Assembly (NCBI GenBank): GCA_963930775.1 | Contig: OZ005696.1 | Span: 2,356,001-2,420,000 of the forward strand | DNA from: Cliona cf. orientalis | Lineage: Eukaryota; Porifera; Demospongiae; Clionaida; Clionaidae | Direction: 5' to 3' | Length of the DNA: 64,000 bases | Part shown: piece by piece, positions 22,664-36,051 of the stretch | How positions within the stretch are numbered: the first letter of the stretch is position 1 | Layout of the letters: every line of letters starts with the position of its first letter | Translations under genes and position numbers: made by a program | Notes under the pieces: model-generated | The model's database searches: none | The model's input: the letters and a program-made list of their open reading frames with translations, nothing else | Told to the model about the DNA's origin: nothing

Positions 22664-24526
22664 TTACTGCAGTAGCTAACAGTTTTCTAGAAGGCCCATG
22701 CACTGCATACCTTCTTGGAATTTATGACATAGCTATTATAGGTATGCATGCACCATCAACGATAATTAATTGGTCTCTATATATACGTAGGACTTCCCAA
22801 CTTCCTGTGTTATGTATACAGGTACAGGAGTATGCTATTGATAATCTAATAATCAACTATTCAACTATTATTAATTAGTGCATGTATATTATGGCTTTGC
22901 ATAGGTACACCAACCTCATCAGAGTCCATTCTAAGTAAAACATTTTATTAGAATTTCAATTGCTCTGCAGCTCTGCATGGGCATGCATAGCCTAGCCTCA
23001 ACTAAACTTAGCCAGTACATAATTTATATTAATTAAGGCTTTTGGTGCATGCATGCAGAAGCCACGTGCACAGTATTAACTAAAAACATGCATGCTTACA
23101 AATTAAACTCCAGGAACTCAAAATTGCTTAGGAAGCTCATGTAGCTATAATTAGAAGTTAGCTATAGTTCCAATTATTGTCACACTATATAGTTAGTAGT
23201 CAGTGACATTCAGTAGAATCAGTATATACTCCCATGGGACTCTTCAGGAAAGTTTGTCTATATTATACCATACAGCATGTGTGTCATCAAGTAAGCTTTA
23301 ATTTACTTAGGCTTTTGTTCCATGTGAAGTTCACATTCTCACCAAGCTTGCCTCAAGACACCTGTGTTACATGTATCATTAAATTTTGACAGATGTGCCA
23401 CCCCAGCCAAACTCTCCCCCTGACACTGTCTTCGACTCAGATCAGCCCTCATGCATGCAGAGAGGATCTTGAATCCAGAATTCAGATGGTACTTGAAACC
23501 CAGCTCTGCCTCATTGAATAAGAAAAGAAATTTATTATAAAGCGTTCTAAATTTCAGGTACACATATGTGCTGGATATTAACACAGGAAGTATGTACATG
23601 AGATAGCTCAGGCTTGGTATGCAAGCAGTGGGAATATTAGTGCAAGCATCTGTTATCACATGTACACTACTCTATGCATAACATCAATTGAGGGCAATAT
23701 TGCTTAGCAACCATTCTCTAGGGTACCATGTAATAATAATACTCTAGGGTATACATAATAATTTTGACAATTTCCATACACCACTGGCAAGTTTACATGT
23801 ACCCATAGATACTATTATAGGGTTGATAGCACAGGAATGCCTATATAATATATGGAAGAACATGTAAGTCATACACTTATTAAATTTTATGGGCTATAGA
23901 TTGTGAAGATTGAGATTCTCAACAGCTTCATGTGGTTGCCATGAAGGTAAAATCATACTATATATACATAATATGTATAAGTGCTTAGAACACGAGATCG
24001 ATTCTGGCGATTTTCGTGCCAACAACAACGACGACGACAGATAAGACAAACCAATTGCTTCTCCCCTTGCGCATGCGCGCAGGCTAATAAGCAGCTCTAA
24101 ACTAGCTATAGTAGTACGTCTGGCCATGCATATTAATTATAATGGTGCAATAATATTACAGTTTTACTCTAATAAGATTATGACATTCAATGACATACAA
24201 TGTATACTATTATATGTATACAATGCAGGAGTGCAGTTTCATGTTGCTGTGGTAATGAATGGCATGAAATATGACGATATTATAGTTGCAGGCATGACAA
24301 AAGAAATGAAAGGGTTGTTGGCATGGATCAGAGGGGTATAGCTATAATATAATAATATGTAGCTACAACCGTATTGAACTGAAGTCAGATCTGAAGTATT
24401 AATACAATATTATAGTCGATAATGTGACTGCATGATTAATATAATAATATGATATTTATGCAGTGCTACTGACGTTGCAGGTTGTTGATGAATAATTATT
24501 ATGATGATGACTTTACCTATTTATGA

Positions 24527-25951
24527 TTAAAATACTGTGTCTCCAGCAATGCTGTTACTCATGCTGAAAAATTTCATATGTTTCTCATACTCCACAAAAC
24601 CCATGTTTTTCATTAACTCTTTGCACTTTGTGTTTCGCCATTCCACAGCCGCCTCTGGGATCAAACCATCATCCTGGATAAGTTTACTAATGTGCTTCAC
24701 TAGCAGTTTAGCAAGTCCTTGTCGTCGATACTTCTCTGTGACATAGAGATGGGCAAGTTGTCCAAAGTTATGTTGCATACACCAGGCCACAGGTGTGTCT
24801 GGATCTGCCTCTGTGAAGATACCAACACTGTGAAATTTCTTAATCAGAGATCTGAAGTTGTTTCTCCTGGCTTCTAAGCTTTCTGAATATGGCCAGTAGT
24901 CTGCCACATATTCAGCGTGGTGCTCTTCAAGGCTTTTCATCATTAATCCCTCAGGACAATCCCTATAATAAGCGTAGTATTTGCGTCAAATTAGTACGCT
25001 ATATATATTATTTTGAACACTGGTTTTATTTGGGGACTCATGATGAGTGATAACAATGGCAGCAATGCCAATAATCATGAATAAGCATCAGAATGTGACA
25101 GCCATGGGTAAATAATGTATACTTACAGTGGCTCTTTGAAGGCTAGAGGATGATAAAACTGACAGACACGGATTGTATTGGAGAACTTTGCAGTTTCATC
25201 AACATCAGTGAATGTTAGATTCTCGATCAGATCATCAGCTACTGTACGTTCAACTGCAAAAAATTATGTGCACTATGTGATAGTACTGCTATAACTGTGA
25301 TCAAAGTGCTAAAAACTGTATACTAGTTACTGTATAATCTTATAGTTCATGCATGCTCATATTATGCTCAATAATTGCCTGCTGTCATGCAGTGTCATAC
25401 CTAAAATAATGTTCTTATCCTTCGAAAAAATCAGTTTTGTGCCGGCAAGCAAGTTCAATAAATCTTCACTTCTTGATGTGTAGCAACAAAAGAACTGCAT
25501 ATTAACACAAGACACATTATTCGGCTGTGTACAAAAATGTCTATAGTAAGCGATAGGATAATAATTAAACGCATGCATGCAATGGAGAGTAGGTAATTCT
25601 TGGAACTTGCTTGGCTATATAATATACAGTGTTAATTGCATACTTATAGTAAGCAAAATAATAATACATACCCACTGACTGAATGCTCCTTTATACTTGC
25701 AAACAACAGAAGAGAACTCTGGCCATCCATTGGTATACACACTTCCATCAAGTTTTCCACTGGATATGTGATGAATTGTCCCCAATACCTAAGATGAGAA
25801 AATAATGACAATAAAATAATAGTGTTGCTCTAGCACACACCAAAGGCTAACTTACTGAAAGTGACTCTGGAATAGCCTGCTTCAATCTTGCAGCAACCTC
25901 ATCCAATAGATGTGGCTGGATGTGCACAACTCCATTAGCTAAAGTTCCCAT
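24527..25951 (-). CDS. Glycine N-acyltransferase-like protein, copy A
   Basis: Five exons in transcript order: 25856-25951, 25672-25788, 25401-25494, 25127-25253, 24527-24962; 289 residues. The N-terminal half matches the GLYAT domain (IPESLSVLGTIHHISSGKLD, NGWPEFSSVVC). The C-terminal exon holds a GNAT/FR47-like acyl-CoA fold: SVGIFTEADPDTPVAWCMQ, then HLYVTEKYRRQGLAKLLVKH with the RRQGLA acyl-CoA phosphate-binding loop, then a final MGFVEYEKH strand. Members conjugate acyl-CoA to glycine or other amines; the substrate here is unknown. Start is at the first Met of exon 1, shared with copy B. Very close to copy B (29692-31109). Confidence 0.85.
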
Positions 25952-26582
25952 CACAGTGATGCAGTTAACAGTATAGCTCACTCTTTCAAACGTGAATTCA
26001 GTATGACTATGATAGTTCAATGATCATGCATGCAAAGCTTGCTACTTCAGAGCTGGTGCAAAACTATTTTACACATCTATGAGTCTCGCCATTTATAGCA
26101 GTTCATTGCATTCCAAATTCTGATAAGAACCACAAAGGATGTGGCAGCTTAATTAATTGCCTGTTCCTTATTGGCCATGGTGATGAAAGGTATAATGTAG
26201 CAGGTGTGCATGGTCAGATCCCTGGAATGTGTGGGAGGAAGCCGTGTTATGATGGACAGTGCATGCTATGTGAGCTTGGTGCCAGGAACTTGGAAGGAAA
26301 TGATGTCTAAAGTTTATGACACCTTGTAACTATAACTAAGTGCTGCTTGTTATACCCATCCTTTCCTAGAACAGGTACTATGAGATTGATAGCTATAATG
26401 TGCCTTAACATGCACTTTTAAACAATAATTAATAACTGTAATTGTGCTGTTTATTATTCACAAACTGGCTTTGACGTATTAGTTTAGTAGTATTATGAGA
26501 ACTATCTGATGTGGAGGTAGTATGTGCAACTGAAGTAACCCACGTTAGTTTAATATGATCCATTGCATGGAGGCTTATCCTC

Positions 26583-26830
26583 TCAGGGCCTGGCTACAGG
26601 TACTTGGACTCATGGTCATGGCATGTAGACTACTAAATGATAGTATAGGTGATCAACATTATTGGACTATAGCTATTATACTATAGCAATCTGTGATGCT
26701 TTCACTGTCGTGGTAGCTTCTCAAGCCTAGTATTGGGGGTACCAACCCCATGTGCACATGCGTGCCTGTGTGAAATCTTGCGACTTTTGCGAAGGCTCGC
26801 CCTGCACAGATGATTTTCATCACCACTAGT
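26583..26830. repeat. 250-bp interspersed repeat, copy 1
   Basis: Matches 44071-44325 along its whole length with scattered differences, including TACTTGGACTCATGGTCAT and GGTACCAACCCCATGTG. It lies in the GLYAT array at both places. Confidence 0.65.
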
Positions 26831-27540
26831 ATAATATTATTATTATTATTGTTCTTGAAGTTGCATATAATATTATAGAAACATACATCATGATGATGAT
26901 GGTGCTTGGAGTAACACCAAGAGCCTTTGTACCTTGCATGATATTATTATACAATGTCTTTATTGTACACCTATGCAGATTGTTGCTATGTCAGGGACCT
27001 AGCTTCCTGCCAATAATACCTACTACTGTAACTGTATCATACAGTAGGCGACATGTGCGGTACCATGGTATACTAAAATCATGCACAGACTGACTGGCTG
27101 CATGCATGGTGATCATTATTAACCCATAATTTTTGATGTATTTGGAAGGTCTTTGCATAGTAATTTTGATACCATGGATAAGGTTAAAGATAATGGGCAT
27201 TATGATAGTACAATTATCAATCCTAGATCACCAACCACTTAAATTTATGATAGTGCAAACTTCTACTATTAAATACGATAGACCATCTATGTAGTTGGAT
27301 CCGAAACTAGACCAATTGCAACTAATTTAGAAGCTGTATATAGTATGAGCTAAGTGCTGCTCAGTGCTGGTTAGATAATATAGTGCAATTAATTTTATTT
27401 GAACTGTTAATGGTATTGTGGTTTTAAAATCCCACACATGGACACAATCAAAATGCTTTCCAGAGTAATTGCCATTTTAAGGGTTCTGCTGAATATTAAT
27501 ACAATGTCATAACCTATAAGTGCAATGTAAACATATTACT

Positions 27541-28010
27541 AACCCTCACCGCAAAGCGTAGGTGCGGAGGGTTACTGCAATCGTTTGGCGATTTTTGTCC
27601 GTCCGTCCATCTGTCCGTCCGTATGGTAAGGGTAGAAAGTGCGCATCTGAGGATTACCAGGTATCAAGGAAGAGTGGTCACGTTAAGTCCTGCCCAGTGG
27701 TAGCTGTGGTTGCCATTCTGTGCCTTGCTGGTCAGTTGTCAATGCAGTGACAGTGTAAACATCTTAAGTGCATAATTCAGTTTAAGTAGTCACAGAGGCT
27801 TTCAAGTGATATAGGCAGGTGCCTTCCCCCTAGCCTATATCATGCACTGACTCTGAAGAAAATTGGAGTACCTCAGATGCAGGGTATGTATAATATGGTA
27901 GTATGTATCTAGTTGATATTGAGCAGGCATACACACTGAGACATGCTATAGATCTACATGTGCATGAGTCATGCATGCGTGTAGCGGTGAGGGTTCTGCA
28001 CTCCTGTGCA
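27541..28010 (+). mobile_element. Non-autonomous DNA element, copy 2 (TIR AACCCTCACCGC)
   Basis: Inverted relative to copy 1 (12761-13252). Starts AACCCTCACCGCAAAGCG, followed by a GTCCGTCCGTCC-type stretch, and ends GCGGTGAGGGTTCTGCACTC. The interior is alignable with copy 1 along its length. No ORF. Confidence 0.72.
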
Positions 28011-28472
28011 CCATAGAAAGAGTATTCTAAGATACAAGTTTAATATATAATTGTGTGTAATACAATGACACAGATCTGAGGTGTCAGTTCCCTCAAGGTG
28101 ATATACTTAAATTAATATACATTATCTCAGATTGCGCCAACCATATATTCAACAGTATAGTGTGACATCTGGTATGTGTCAGTCCTTGAAATACCTTCTA
28201 TAATCTATCTTCTACAATATTATATAATACAGTGCATGAGTCTACATACATGTAGTTACTTTACCTGGAATGATGCATAGTACGTAACTTGGGCATTTCC
28301 AAGAGAATCCTAATATCATGGTTAACTATTAATTTGCAATTGTTTTGTAGTCTATTTGTGGTTACATACTGCATGTTACTGTAACAGTACTATCATCATC
28401 TTGATCTGCCTTGATTTGTATGGCCAACATTTGGCTTTTCTCGATGCATCCCATAATATTGTAGGATTCTTT

Positions 28473-28567
28473 ACTGAAAGCGACTCAGGAATATTCTGCT
28501 TTACTTTTGTCATAGCTTCGCCCAGTAGACATGGCTGTAGGAGCATAAGGTCTCCTTCACAGTACAA
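28473..28567 (-). pseudogene. Orphan GLYAT exon 1 relic
   Basis: The minus strand reads LMLLQPCLLGEAMTKVKQNI then PESLS followed by a GT donor (GTAAAG). This corresponds to exon 1 of copies A-C (LLDEVAARLKQAIPESLS). No exons 2-5 are found to its left before the next repeat, so it is a leftover of a lost or rearranged copy. Confidence 0.6.
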
Positions 28568-28926
28568 TAGTCAAGTGATTAATATCTTAGAAAATAATAA
28601 TTATCAACTGTGAAGTGAGAATAAAGTGCCAAGCTTGCATATGGGCCTCTTATTACACTGGTTTGATGTTTGATCCTTGTATCCTATTTCTATCAATAGT
28701 GATATTGCTGGAAGAGTAGCGATTCCAGGAAGAAGACCAACAAAGTAAACTTCAATTTCCCTTCAAGAAACATTTTTGATAAGAACATGCATGCCTGTAT
28801 TGCTGCAATCATGATGCCTACTGTAGTTACAGTGTTATTGCATGCCAAGAGATCAGTGAATTCTGTGGCCGATTGGTCAGGGCCGTGGGGAAAAAACATG
28901 GTAACCATGGAAATGCATAAAGCGCA

Positions 28927-31900
28927 AACCCAGCTCTGCCTCATCAAATAAGTAAAGAAATTTAGTATGAAGCCTTCTAAATTTCAGGTGGACATTAACA
29001 CAGGAAGTATATGCATGAGGCAATTCAGGTTTGGTATATGCAAGCTTCTGTTATTGTACTTAAACACTTATCTATGCACAACATTAATTGTGGGCAATAT
29101 TGCCTAGCAACCATGTGGTATTCTCTAGGGTACCATGCAATAATATACTCTAGGGTATACAATTTCCATACACCACGGGCCAGTTTACATATACCCATAG
29201 ATATTAGGGTTGATAGCACAAGAATGCTTATATAAGTCATGCACTTATTTATGGGCTTTATATAGATTGTGAAGATGAAGATTCTCAACAGCTGTGATCG
29301 CCATGAGTTTAAAATCATACTATTATAATAAATTGTATCCAGACTAGCGCTGGTGGCTATTTTATTAATAAGCAGCTCTTCAATGATGGATCAGACTTAG
29401 ACTGTGGTAACGAATGGCATGAAATATGATATTATATAGTTACAGGTATGATAAAAGAAATGATTCTGAAAGGGTTGTTGGTATGGATCAGAGGAGTAGC
29501 TATATAATAATATGTAGCTACAACCGTATTGAATTGAAGTCAGATCTGAAGTATTAATTATTATAGTCGATAATGTGACTGCATAATTAATATAATAATA
29601 ATTTATTATCATTTTATGCAGTGCTACTGATGCTGCAGGTTGTTGATGAATAATTATTATGATGATGACTTTATGGATTACTTATTTATGATTAAAAAAC
29701 TGTGTTTCCAGCAATGCTGTTACTCATACTGAAAATTATCATTTGTTTCTCATGCTCCACAAAACCCATCTTTTTCATTAACTCCTTGCACTTTGTATTT
29801 CGCCATTCCACAGCAGCCTCTGGGATCAAACCATCATCCTGGATAAGTTTACCAATGTGCTGCACTAGCAGTTTAGCAAGTCCTTGTCGTCGGTACTTTT
29901 CTGTGATATAGAGATGGGCAAGTTGTCCAAAGTTATGTTGCATACACCAGGCGACAGGTGTGTCTGGATCTGCCTCTGTGAAGATACCAACACTGTGAAA
30001 TTTCTTAATCAGAGATCTGAAGTTGTTTCTCCTGGCTTCTAAGCTTTCTGAATATGGCCAGTAGTCTGCCACATATTCACCATGGTGCTCTTCAAGGCTT
30101 TTCATTATTAATCCCTCAGGACACTCCCTATAATGATAGTAAATAATATGCATAGTATTTGAGTCAAATTAGCACGCTATATAATATATTATTTTGTACA
30201 GACTGCTTTCATTTGCCGACCCATGATGAAATCTTATAGTGATAACGATGACAGCAATGCCAATAATCATGATGATACATCAGAGTGTGACAACCATGGG
30301 TAAATAATATTGTATACTTACAGTGGCTCTTTGAAGGCTTGAGGATGATAAAACCGACAGGCACGAATTGTATTGGAGAACTTTGCAGTTTCGTTGACAT
30401 CAGTGAATGTTAGGTTCTTGATCAGATCATCAGCTACTGAACGTTCAGCTGCATGGTAAAAAAAATGTGCGCACTGCGTGATCGTATTGCTGTGACTATG
30501 ATCAAAGTGCTAAAAACTGTACACTAGTTACTGTAATAATCAGTTCATGCTCATGATCAATAATTAGTGGCTGTCAGTGTCATACCTAAAACAAGGTTCT
30601 TATCCTTTGAAAAAATCAGTTTTGTGCCGGCAAGCAAGTTCAATAGATCTTCACTTCTTGATGTGTAGCAACAAAAGAACTGCATATTAACACAAGGCAC
30701 AAAGAGTATATTATTAAATTAATAATGTCTAAGTGACATTAAATGAATTGGAAAGTATAGGTAATTCTTGGAACTTGTTTGGCTATGATAGATCTGTGTA
30801 CAGTTTATTTACATACTTAGTAAGCATACATACCCACTGACTGAATGCTCCTTTATACTTGCAAACAACAGAAGAGAACTCTGGCCATTCATTGGTATAT
30901 ACACTTCCATCAAGTTTTCCACTGGATATGTGATGAATTGTTGTCAATACCTGTGAAGAAAAACAATGATATTAGTGTTGTGTTGCTATAGCACACACCA
31001 AATGCTAGCTTACTGTGAGTGACTCTGGAAGAGCCTGCTTCAATCTTGCAGCAACCTCATCCAATAGATGTGGCTGGATGTGCACAACTCCATTAGCTAA
31101 AGTTTCCATCACAGTGATGCAGCTAACAGTTAGCTCACTCTTGCAAATATGAATTCAGTATAATATTATATGACAGTTCAGTGATCATGCAAAGCTTGCT
31201 ACTTCAGATCAAGTGCCGCACAAACTAGTGTTGCATATCTATGAGTCTCATCATTTATAGCAATCCATTCCATTCCAAATTCTGACACAGAAGAACCACA
31301 AAGGATGTGGGCTTAATTACCTGTTCCTTATTGGCCATGGTGATCAAAGGTATAATAATATTATAATATGTAGCAGGTGTGCATGGTCGGAATCCTGGAA
31401 TGTGCGGGAGGAAGCCATGTTATAGTGTGGCTGTGTGAACTTGGTGCCAGGAACTGGAAGGAAGTGATGTCTATAGTTTATGACCTCTTGTAACTATGCA
31501 GCTGCTTGTTACTTTTCCTTTCCTGGAACAGGTATATATAGCTATTATTATACTGTGCCTTAACACTTGTTTAATTAACTGTAATTGTGCTGTGTGCACA
31601 CCTATAGCTATGTCCGTTTGGTACCACTGACTAATATAAGGTATTTTGAACCTTTATAAGCTGAAAAAGAGATTTTCAATTTTAAATTTGGTAATGAGAT
31701 ATCGCTGTTTACCACAAAAGATGTGGGGGAAAACAAATCGAGTGGGCATGCATGACATATCGTATGCATTAAAAACTCATTGTGGAAACCTTATTATGGG
31801 GGTAGTACGATGTACCACAGGGGCAACAGTTACTGTAACTTTACGTAAGTCTACAACTATTTTGAGCCTACGTGACTGAATGCCATTTGGTTACTGTCCA

Positions 31901-33090
31901 TGAAATTGCAGGGTTTTTTCCAGGAATACGACAGGCCAGTAGTTTATGATCCCTCTGTGGCGAGCAAGCAGATGGCATTGCTTGGTGCACCATGTAATTA
32001 GTTATTTCTTTTAATGTGTATTTTACTCTGATCTTGGCCATGATCAACCTCAAATCCCACTTCCTTTCTGTGCTACTATAATTATCATTGTCTTTAACAT
32101 ACAGACCCCTAACTTCAATGCCAAGGATATCATAATCAGTGGCCTATAAGCTTATGTTGTCCCTAATAATTATAATACTAGAATAAAAGAGAACATTGCT
32201 AATAATTAAAGCATGCATGCTACATTAATAAGCTACTAACTCAAAGTTAAAATTTTCCTGGTACTATAGTCTGATATAGCCATTGATCATGGTCCCTTAC
32301 CTTCCTCCTTTAATTAGTGGGCTGCCATAGAGGCTATAGAGCTGACTATCATTGGGTTGCTCCTGGACCAATAATCTGGGTTTGGAACTTCCTTTTCTTA
32401 GCACCTATTATACTGGAGCTATTCCCAGAAAAACCACATGCATGTACAGTTATGATCTACATTATACTCATAATACGTAAATACCAGGAGTACTCCTGGT
32501 AATCCCTAAAGAGGAAGCTATAGCAGTTTATGGTTAACTTAATGCGTAAAGAGGAAGCTAACCGTTAATTGTTCTTGAAGTTGCATAAAAACGTGCATCA
32601 TGATGATGATGGTGCTTGGGGTAACACCAAGAGCCTTTGTATATATAATATTATACCTTGCATGATATTATATAATGTCTTTATTGTATATACACCCATG
32701 GCATGATGCAGACCGTTGCTATGTCAGGGACGTACCTTCCTGCCAACAATATCCTATAGCTACTACTGTATAACTGCATCATACAGTAGGCGGCATGTGC
32801 AGTACGGTACTATGGTACACTAAAATCATGCACATGCAGACTGCCAGAGAGTCTGGCTGGTGATCGTCATTAACTTTTGCTATTAAATACGATAGAATCT
32901 GATCCGAAACTAGATCAATTGCAACTAATTTAGAAGCTGTATAGCATGAGCTAAGTGCTGCTCAGTGCTGGTTAGATATGGTGCAATGTATTTGAACTGT
33001 TAATGGTATTGTGGTTTTAAAACCCCACACATGGACACAATCAAAATGCTTTCCCGAGTAATTGCCATTTTAAGGGTTCTGCTGAATACT
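28927..33090. repeat. Segmental duplication unit 2 (carries GLYAT copy B)
   Basis: Counterpart of 23490-27495. Landmarks CCCAGCTCTGCCTCAT at the left and ATGATGATGATGGTGCTTGG about 32600, matching about 26890, are in the same order. Divergence in non-coding sequence is visibly higher than in the exons. Confidence 0.75.
29692..31109 (-). CDS. Glycine N-acyltransferase-like protein, copy B
   Basis: Exons 31014-31109, 30834-30950, 30586-30679, 30322-30448, 29692-30127; 289 residues, same exon sizes and phases as copy A. Differences from A are few: for example TNEWPEFSS for TNGWPEFSS, RACRFYHPQAFKEPL in exon 4 and KQMIIFSMS near the C-terminus. The GNAT loop YRRQGLAKLLVQH is intact. It is the B member of the duplicated segment. 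Probable cytosolic or mitochondrial acyl-CoA:amine acyltransferase. The initiator lies in METLANGVVHIQPHLLDE. Confidence 0.85.
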
Positions 33091-33234
33091 AACACAAAAA
33101 TAATAAATAAGATCTCTTTTATAATCAAAGATTTATATTTACCTTATGATAAACTTCAACATATTATTATGAAATTAATATTGATAACTATTATAATGAT
33201 TGCATATTATACCGGTAATACATTTGACATAAAA
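31110..33234. other. Gene-free stretch between GLYAT copies B and C
   Basis: The left portion and 32570-33090 belong to duplication unit 2. 31620-32560 is AT-rich and shows no element I can name. Confidence 0.45.
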
Positions 33235-35180
33235 TCATGAATTATTTGACATTAGTGTGATTCCAACAGTATTGCTGTTACTGGTGCATATGCAAAAGAA
33301 ATTAATGTGTTTTTCATGCTCCACAAAGCCCATCTTTTTCATTAACTCCTTGCACTTTGTATTTCGCCATTCCACAGCAGCTTCTGGGATCAAACCATCA
33401 TCCTGGATACGTTTACCAATGTGCTCCACTAGCAGTTTAGCAAGTCCTTGTCGTCGGTACTTCTCTGTGACATAGAGATGAGCGAGGTGTCCAATTGGAT
33501 ACTGCATACACCAGGCCACAGGTGTGCCTGGATCTGCCTCTGTGAAGATTCCAACACTGTGGAACCTCTTAATCAGGGACTTAAAGTGGTTAGTCCTGGC
33601 TTCTAAGCTCTTTGAATATGGCCAGTAGTGTGCTACACATTCAGAGTGGACTTCTGCGAGATTTTTCAGAATGAATCCTTTTGGACACTCCCTACAAGTA
33701 ACAGAGAAAATATGAAAATATGAAAGGAGTCAATTAATGCATGCTTGACATGCACTTCTCTTAATCTCGAGGTCACGATAGTGATCTAGATTTTGCGTAT
33801 GGCTAATAATAATATGCTTGAGCAAGCTGGGACCATACTAGTCTACGTTATTGATGGTTATAATAATTATTATGATGGCTATAAACCTTATGATTTATGT
33901 AATTATTGTATACCGGTAGTAAAATACCTACCGGAGCTCTTTAAAAGGCTGAGGATGGTAGTACAGACAAGCACGGATGGTAGTAGTGAACTCCGCATTT
34001 TCATCGACGTCAGCAAACTTGAGCCTTTTAATCAGTTCATCAGCAACAGTACTTTCAACTGCATGATATTGTAAATTCATAAGACTTAGTATAGTGTCTT
34101 AAAGTGGCTACAAAACATTCCAAGCAGTTACCGTACCTTTGCAGTGTGAATTTTGTAATAGTCGCGGTCCATTATAATTATAGCTATGCCAACAATTTCA
34201 AGCAATTAGCTATTAATATTATTACCTGAAATGATGTTCTGATCCTTTGAAAGAATTGATTTTGTGCCAGTGAGCAACTTCAAGAGATCTTCACTTCTTA
34301 AAGTGTAGCAACAAAAGAACTGCATTAAAACATAATCATTATCATTGGATGTTCGGTGCCAGATAACTAGATCAGATTCTGTACTATACCCATTGACTGA
34401 ATGTTCCTCTATATTGACAGACAACAGAAGAGAATTCTGGCCATCCATTGGTGTACACACTTCCATCAAGTTTACCACTGGATATGTGATGAATTGTTGC
34501 TATTACCTGTATTTAATATGACATTGTCATAAGCATGTTTGTACATAGCAACAAATACTGCGATGAGCCGATATGATTGGTCAGGAGGAGGTGTCTATTT
34601 CTTGTAGACACCTGTACAAAATTCATAGCTTGAAGTGCATGAGGCCAGGCTTGGTTGTATCCATGGATACAAAAATGGAGACAGCAGCCTAGCAGCCTAA
34701 TTGATCAGCACCAATATCCAAATACCTGCGGTTGAGTACACACAACCACAAGCCACCCAGACATTTAATACGCATGCGCGATCGCGATGCTATTAGTAGG
34801 TGGAGTCCGGTCCGTTTGCAAGCTCCCAAGCTATCGGCGATTTGCCAGTGTTGTTGAGACCAGTTCTTCTAACATCCATCGTACATTCTATTTATTTTTT
34901 GCTGTAGACGTAATACTTCTATAGCGCCGCCGAGATTCTACCATAGATCATAGATTATATAATCTATGCATAGATAGACTATGATTCTAGCTACGTACGG
35001 CGCGTAATTATTCATCACGTAGTTTATTAAAATTAATATTAAATTTTAGTAGATACTGGTATGTGGTTCACCGTTGGAACTTACTGAGATTGACTTTGGA
35101 GTATCTTTCTTTAATTTTATCACAACTTCATCCAATAGACGTGGCTGGAGTAGCACAACTCTATCAGCTAAGGTCTCCAT
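33235..35180 (-). CDS. Glycine N-acyltransferase-like protein, copy C
   Basis: Exons 35085-35180, 34390-34506, 34226-34319, 33932-34058, 33235-33691; 296 residues. A further ATG directly upstream (35181-35183) would add one Met. Sequence is more divergent from A and B (RVVLLQPRLLDEVVIKLKKD in exon 1; FFCCYTLRSEDLLKLLTG in exon 3), but every splice junction and phase agrees. The acyl-CoA loop YRRQGLAKLLVEH is intact. The C-terminal extension (CICTSNSNTVGITLMSNNS) is longer than in A and B. Intron 1 (34507-35084) is the longest of the array and carries a GC-richer patch near 34760-35000. Confidence 0.84.
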
Positions 35181-36051
35181 CATGCAGTGACAGTCACTCT
35201 GCTGTTAAATCACCACAGCATGGATGGGTATATATACCTTCTGTAGTGTCCGAGCACTTCAGCAGCTAAGACACTTAGAATGATAGTACGTAGCAGAAAT
35301 GCTAATCTTTCAGTGGGAAGAACAGTACAGCTGCTAGCATTAATTAATTTTACCTCTTGGAACTAATCAATAGAGAGTGGAAAATACAATGTCATGCACC
35401 TCATTCTAAGAAAAATTAATTATACAGTGACACCATAATTATTGTTATAGCGACCATAATATGGCCAGGATGAAGTTCTTTAATAGCTTCCACAATAATT
35501 GAAGCCTGATCCATCACAGTGACTATAGAGAGGAATGCTAATTTACTCATATCAGACTACATACCAAGAACAAATGTCACTGACAGATGTCAAGAACAAA
35601 AAGGTGCTAACCAGACCATATATGGCTTGCTACATGAACTTCTCAGGAAATATAATATTATTATGATTAACATTGCTCAACAGGAAAAGAATTTAGCACT
35701 ATAATAATATGCTAGGTAACATGGCATCATAGCAACTGCAAACACTGTGGTCAAGCCATGTACATGCAGTGCAATGGTAGGCTAGGGAATGGGAGAATCC
35801 ATAGCAACTTACTTTCCTGAAAACAAGCAATAGTTGCCGACAACCAAAATCATGTTTCATGCAGACTATCTCGCTGGCCAGTATCCAGCGTGTTTGATCA
35901 GAAAGCTAGGGCTCATTACATGTAATAGCTAGTGTATTAACTATAATTAAGATTAGTACACAAACACAGGTCCATAAATAAGGTGACCATCATGTTCATG
36001 TTGCATTTTCAAATAGCTACATGAGCCAGAGTGACATTATAGTCTTGATAC

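Larger units (their letters stand above)
20664..24526. other. Gene-free, repeat-rich stretch
   Basis: 3.9 kb with no coding gene that I can support. It holds the hAT-like element at 21054-21463 and the second MITE copy at 22214-22663. From about 23490 onward it forms the left part of the segment duplicated at 28927. The rest is AT-rich sequence with frequent TGCATGCATG and CTATAGCTAT words. Confidence 0.6.
23490..27495. repeat. Segmental duplication unit 1 (carries GLYAT copy A)
   Basis: Sequence from about 23490 (CCCAGCTCTGCCTCATT) to about 27495 (TTTTAAGGGTTCTGCTGAAT) recurs in the same order and orientation at about 28927-33090, coding and non-coding parts alike. This is a tandem duplication of roughly 4 kb. 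The spacer 27496-28926 separates the units. Confidence 0.75.
25952..29691. other. Gene-free stretch between GLYAT copies A and B
   Basis: It contains a 250-bp repeat (26583-26830), the end of duplication unit 1, a second AACCCTC element (27541-28010), a stray GLYAT exon 1 relic (28473-28567) and the beginning of duplication unit 2. No intact gene is seen. Confidence 0.55.
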
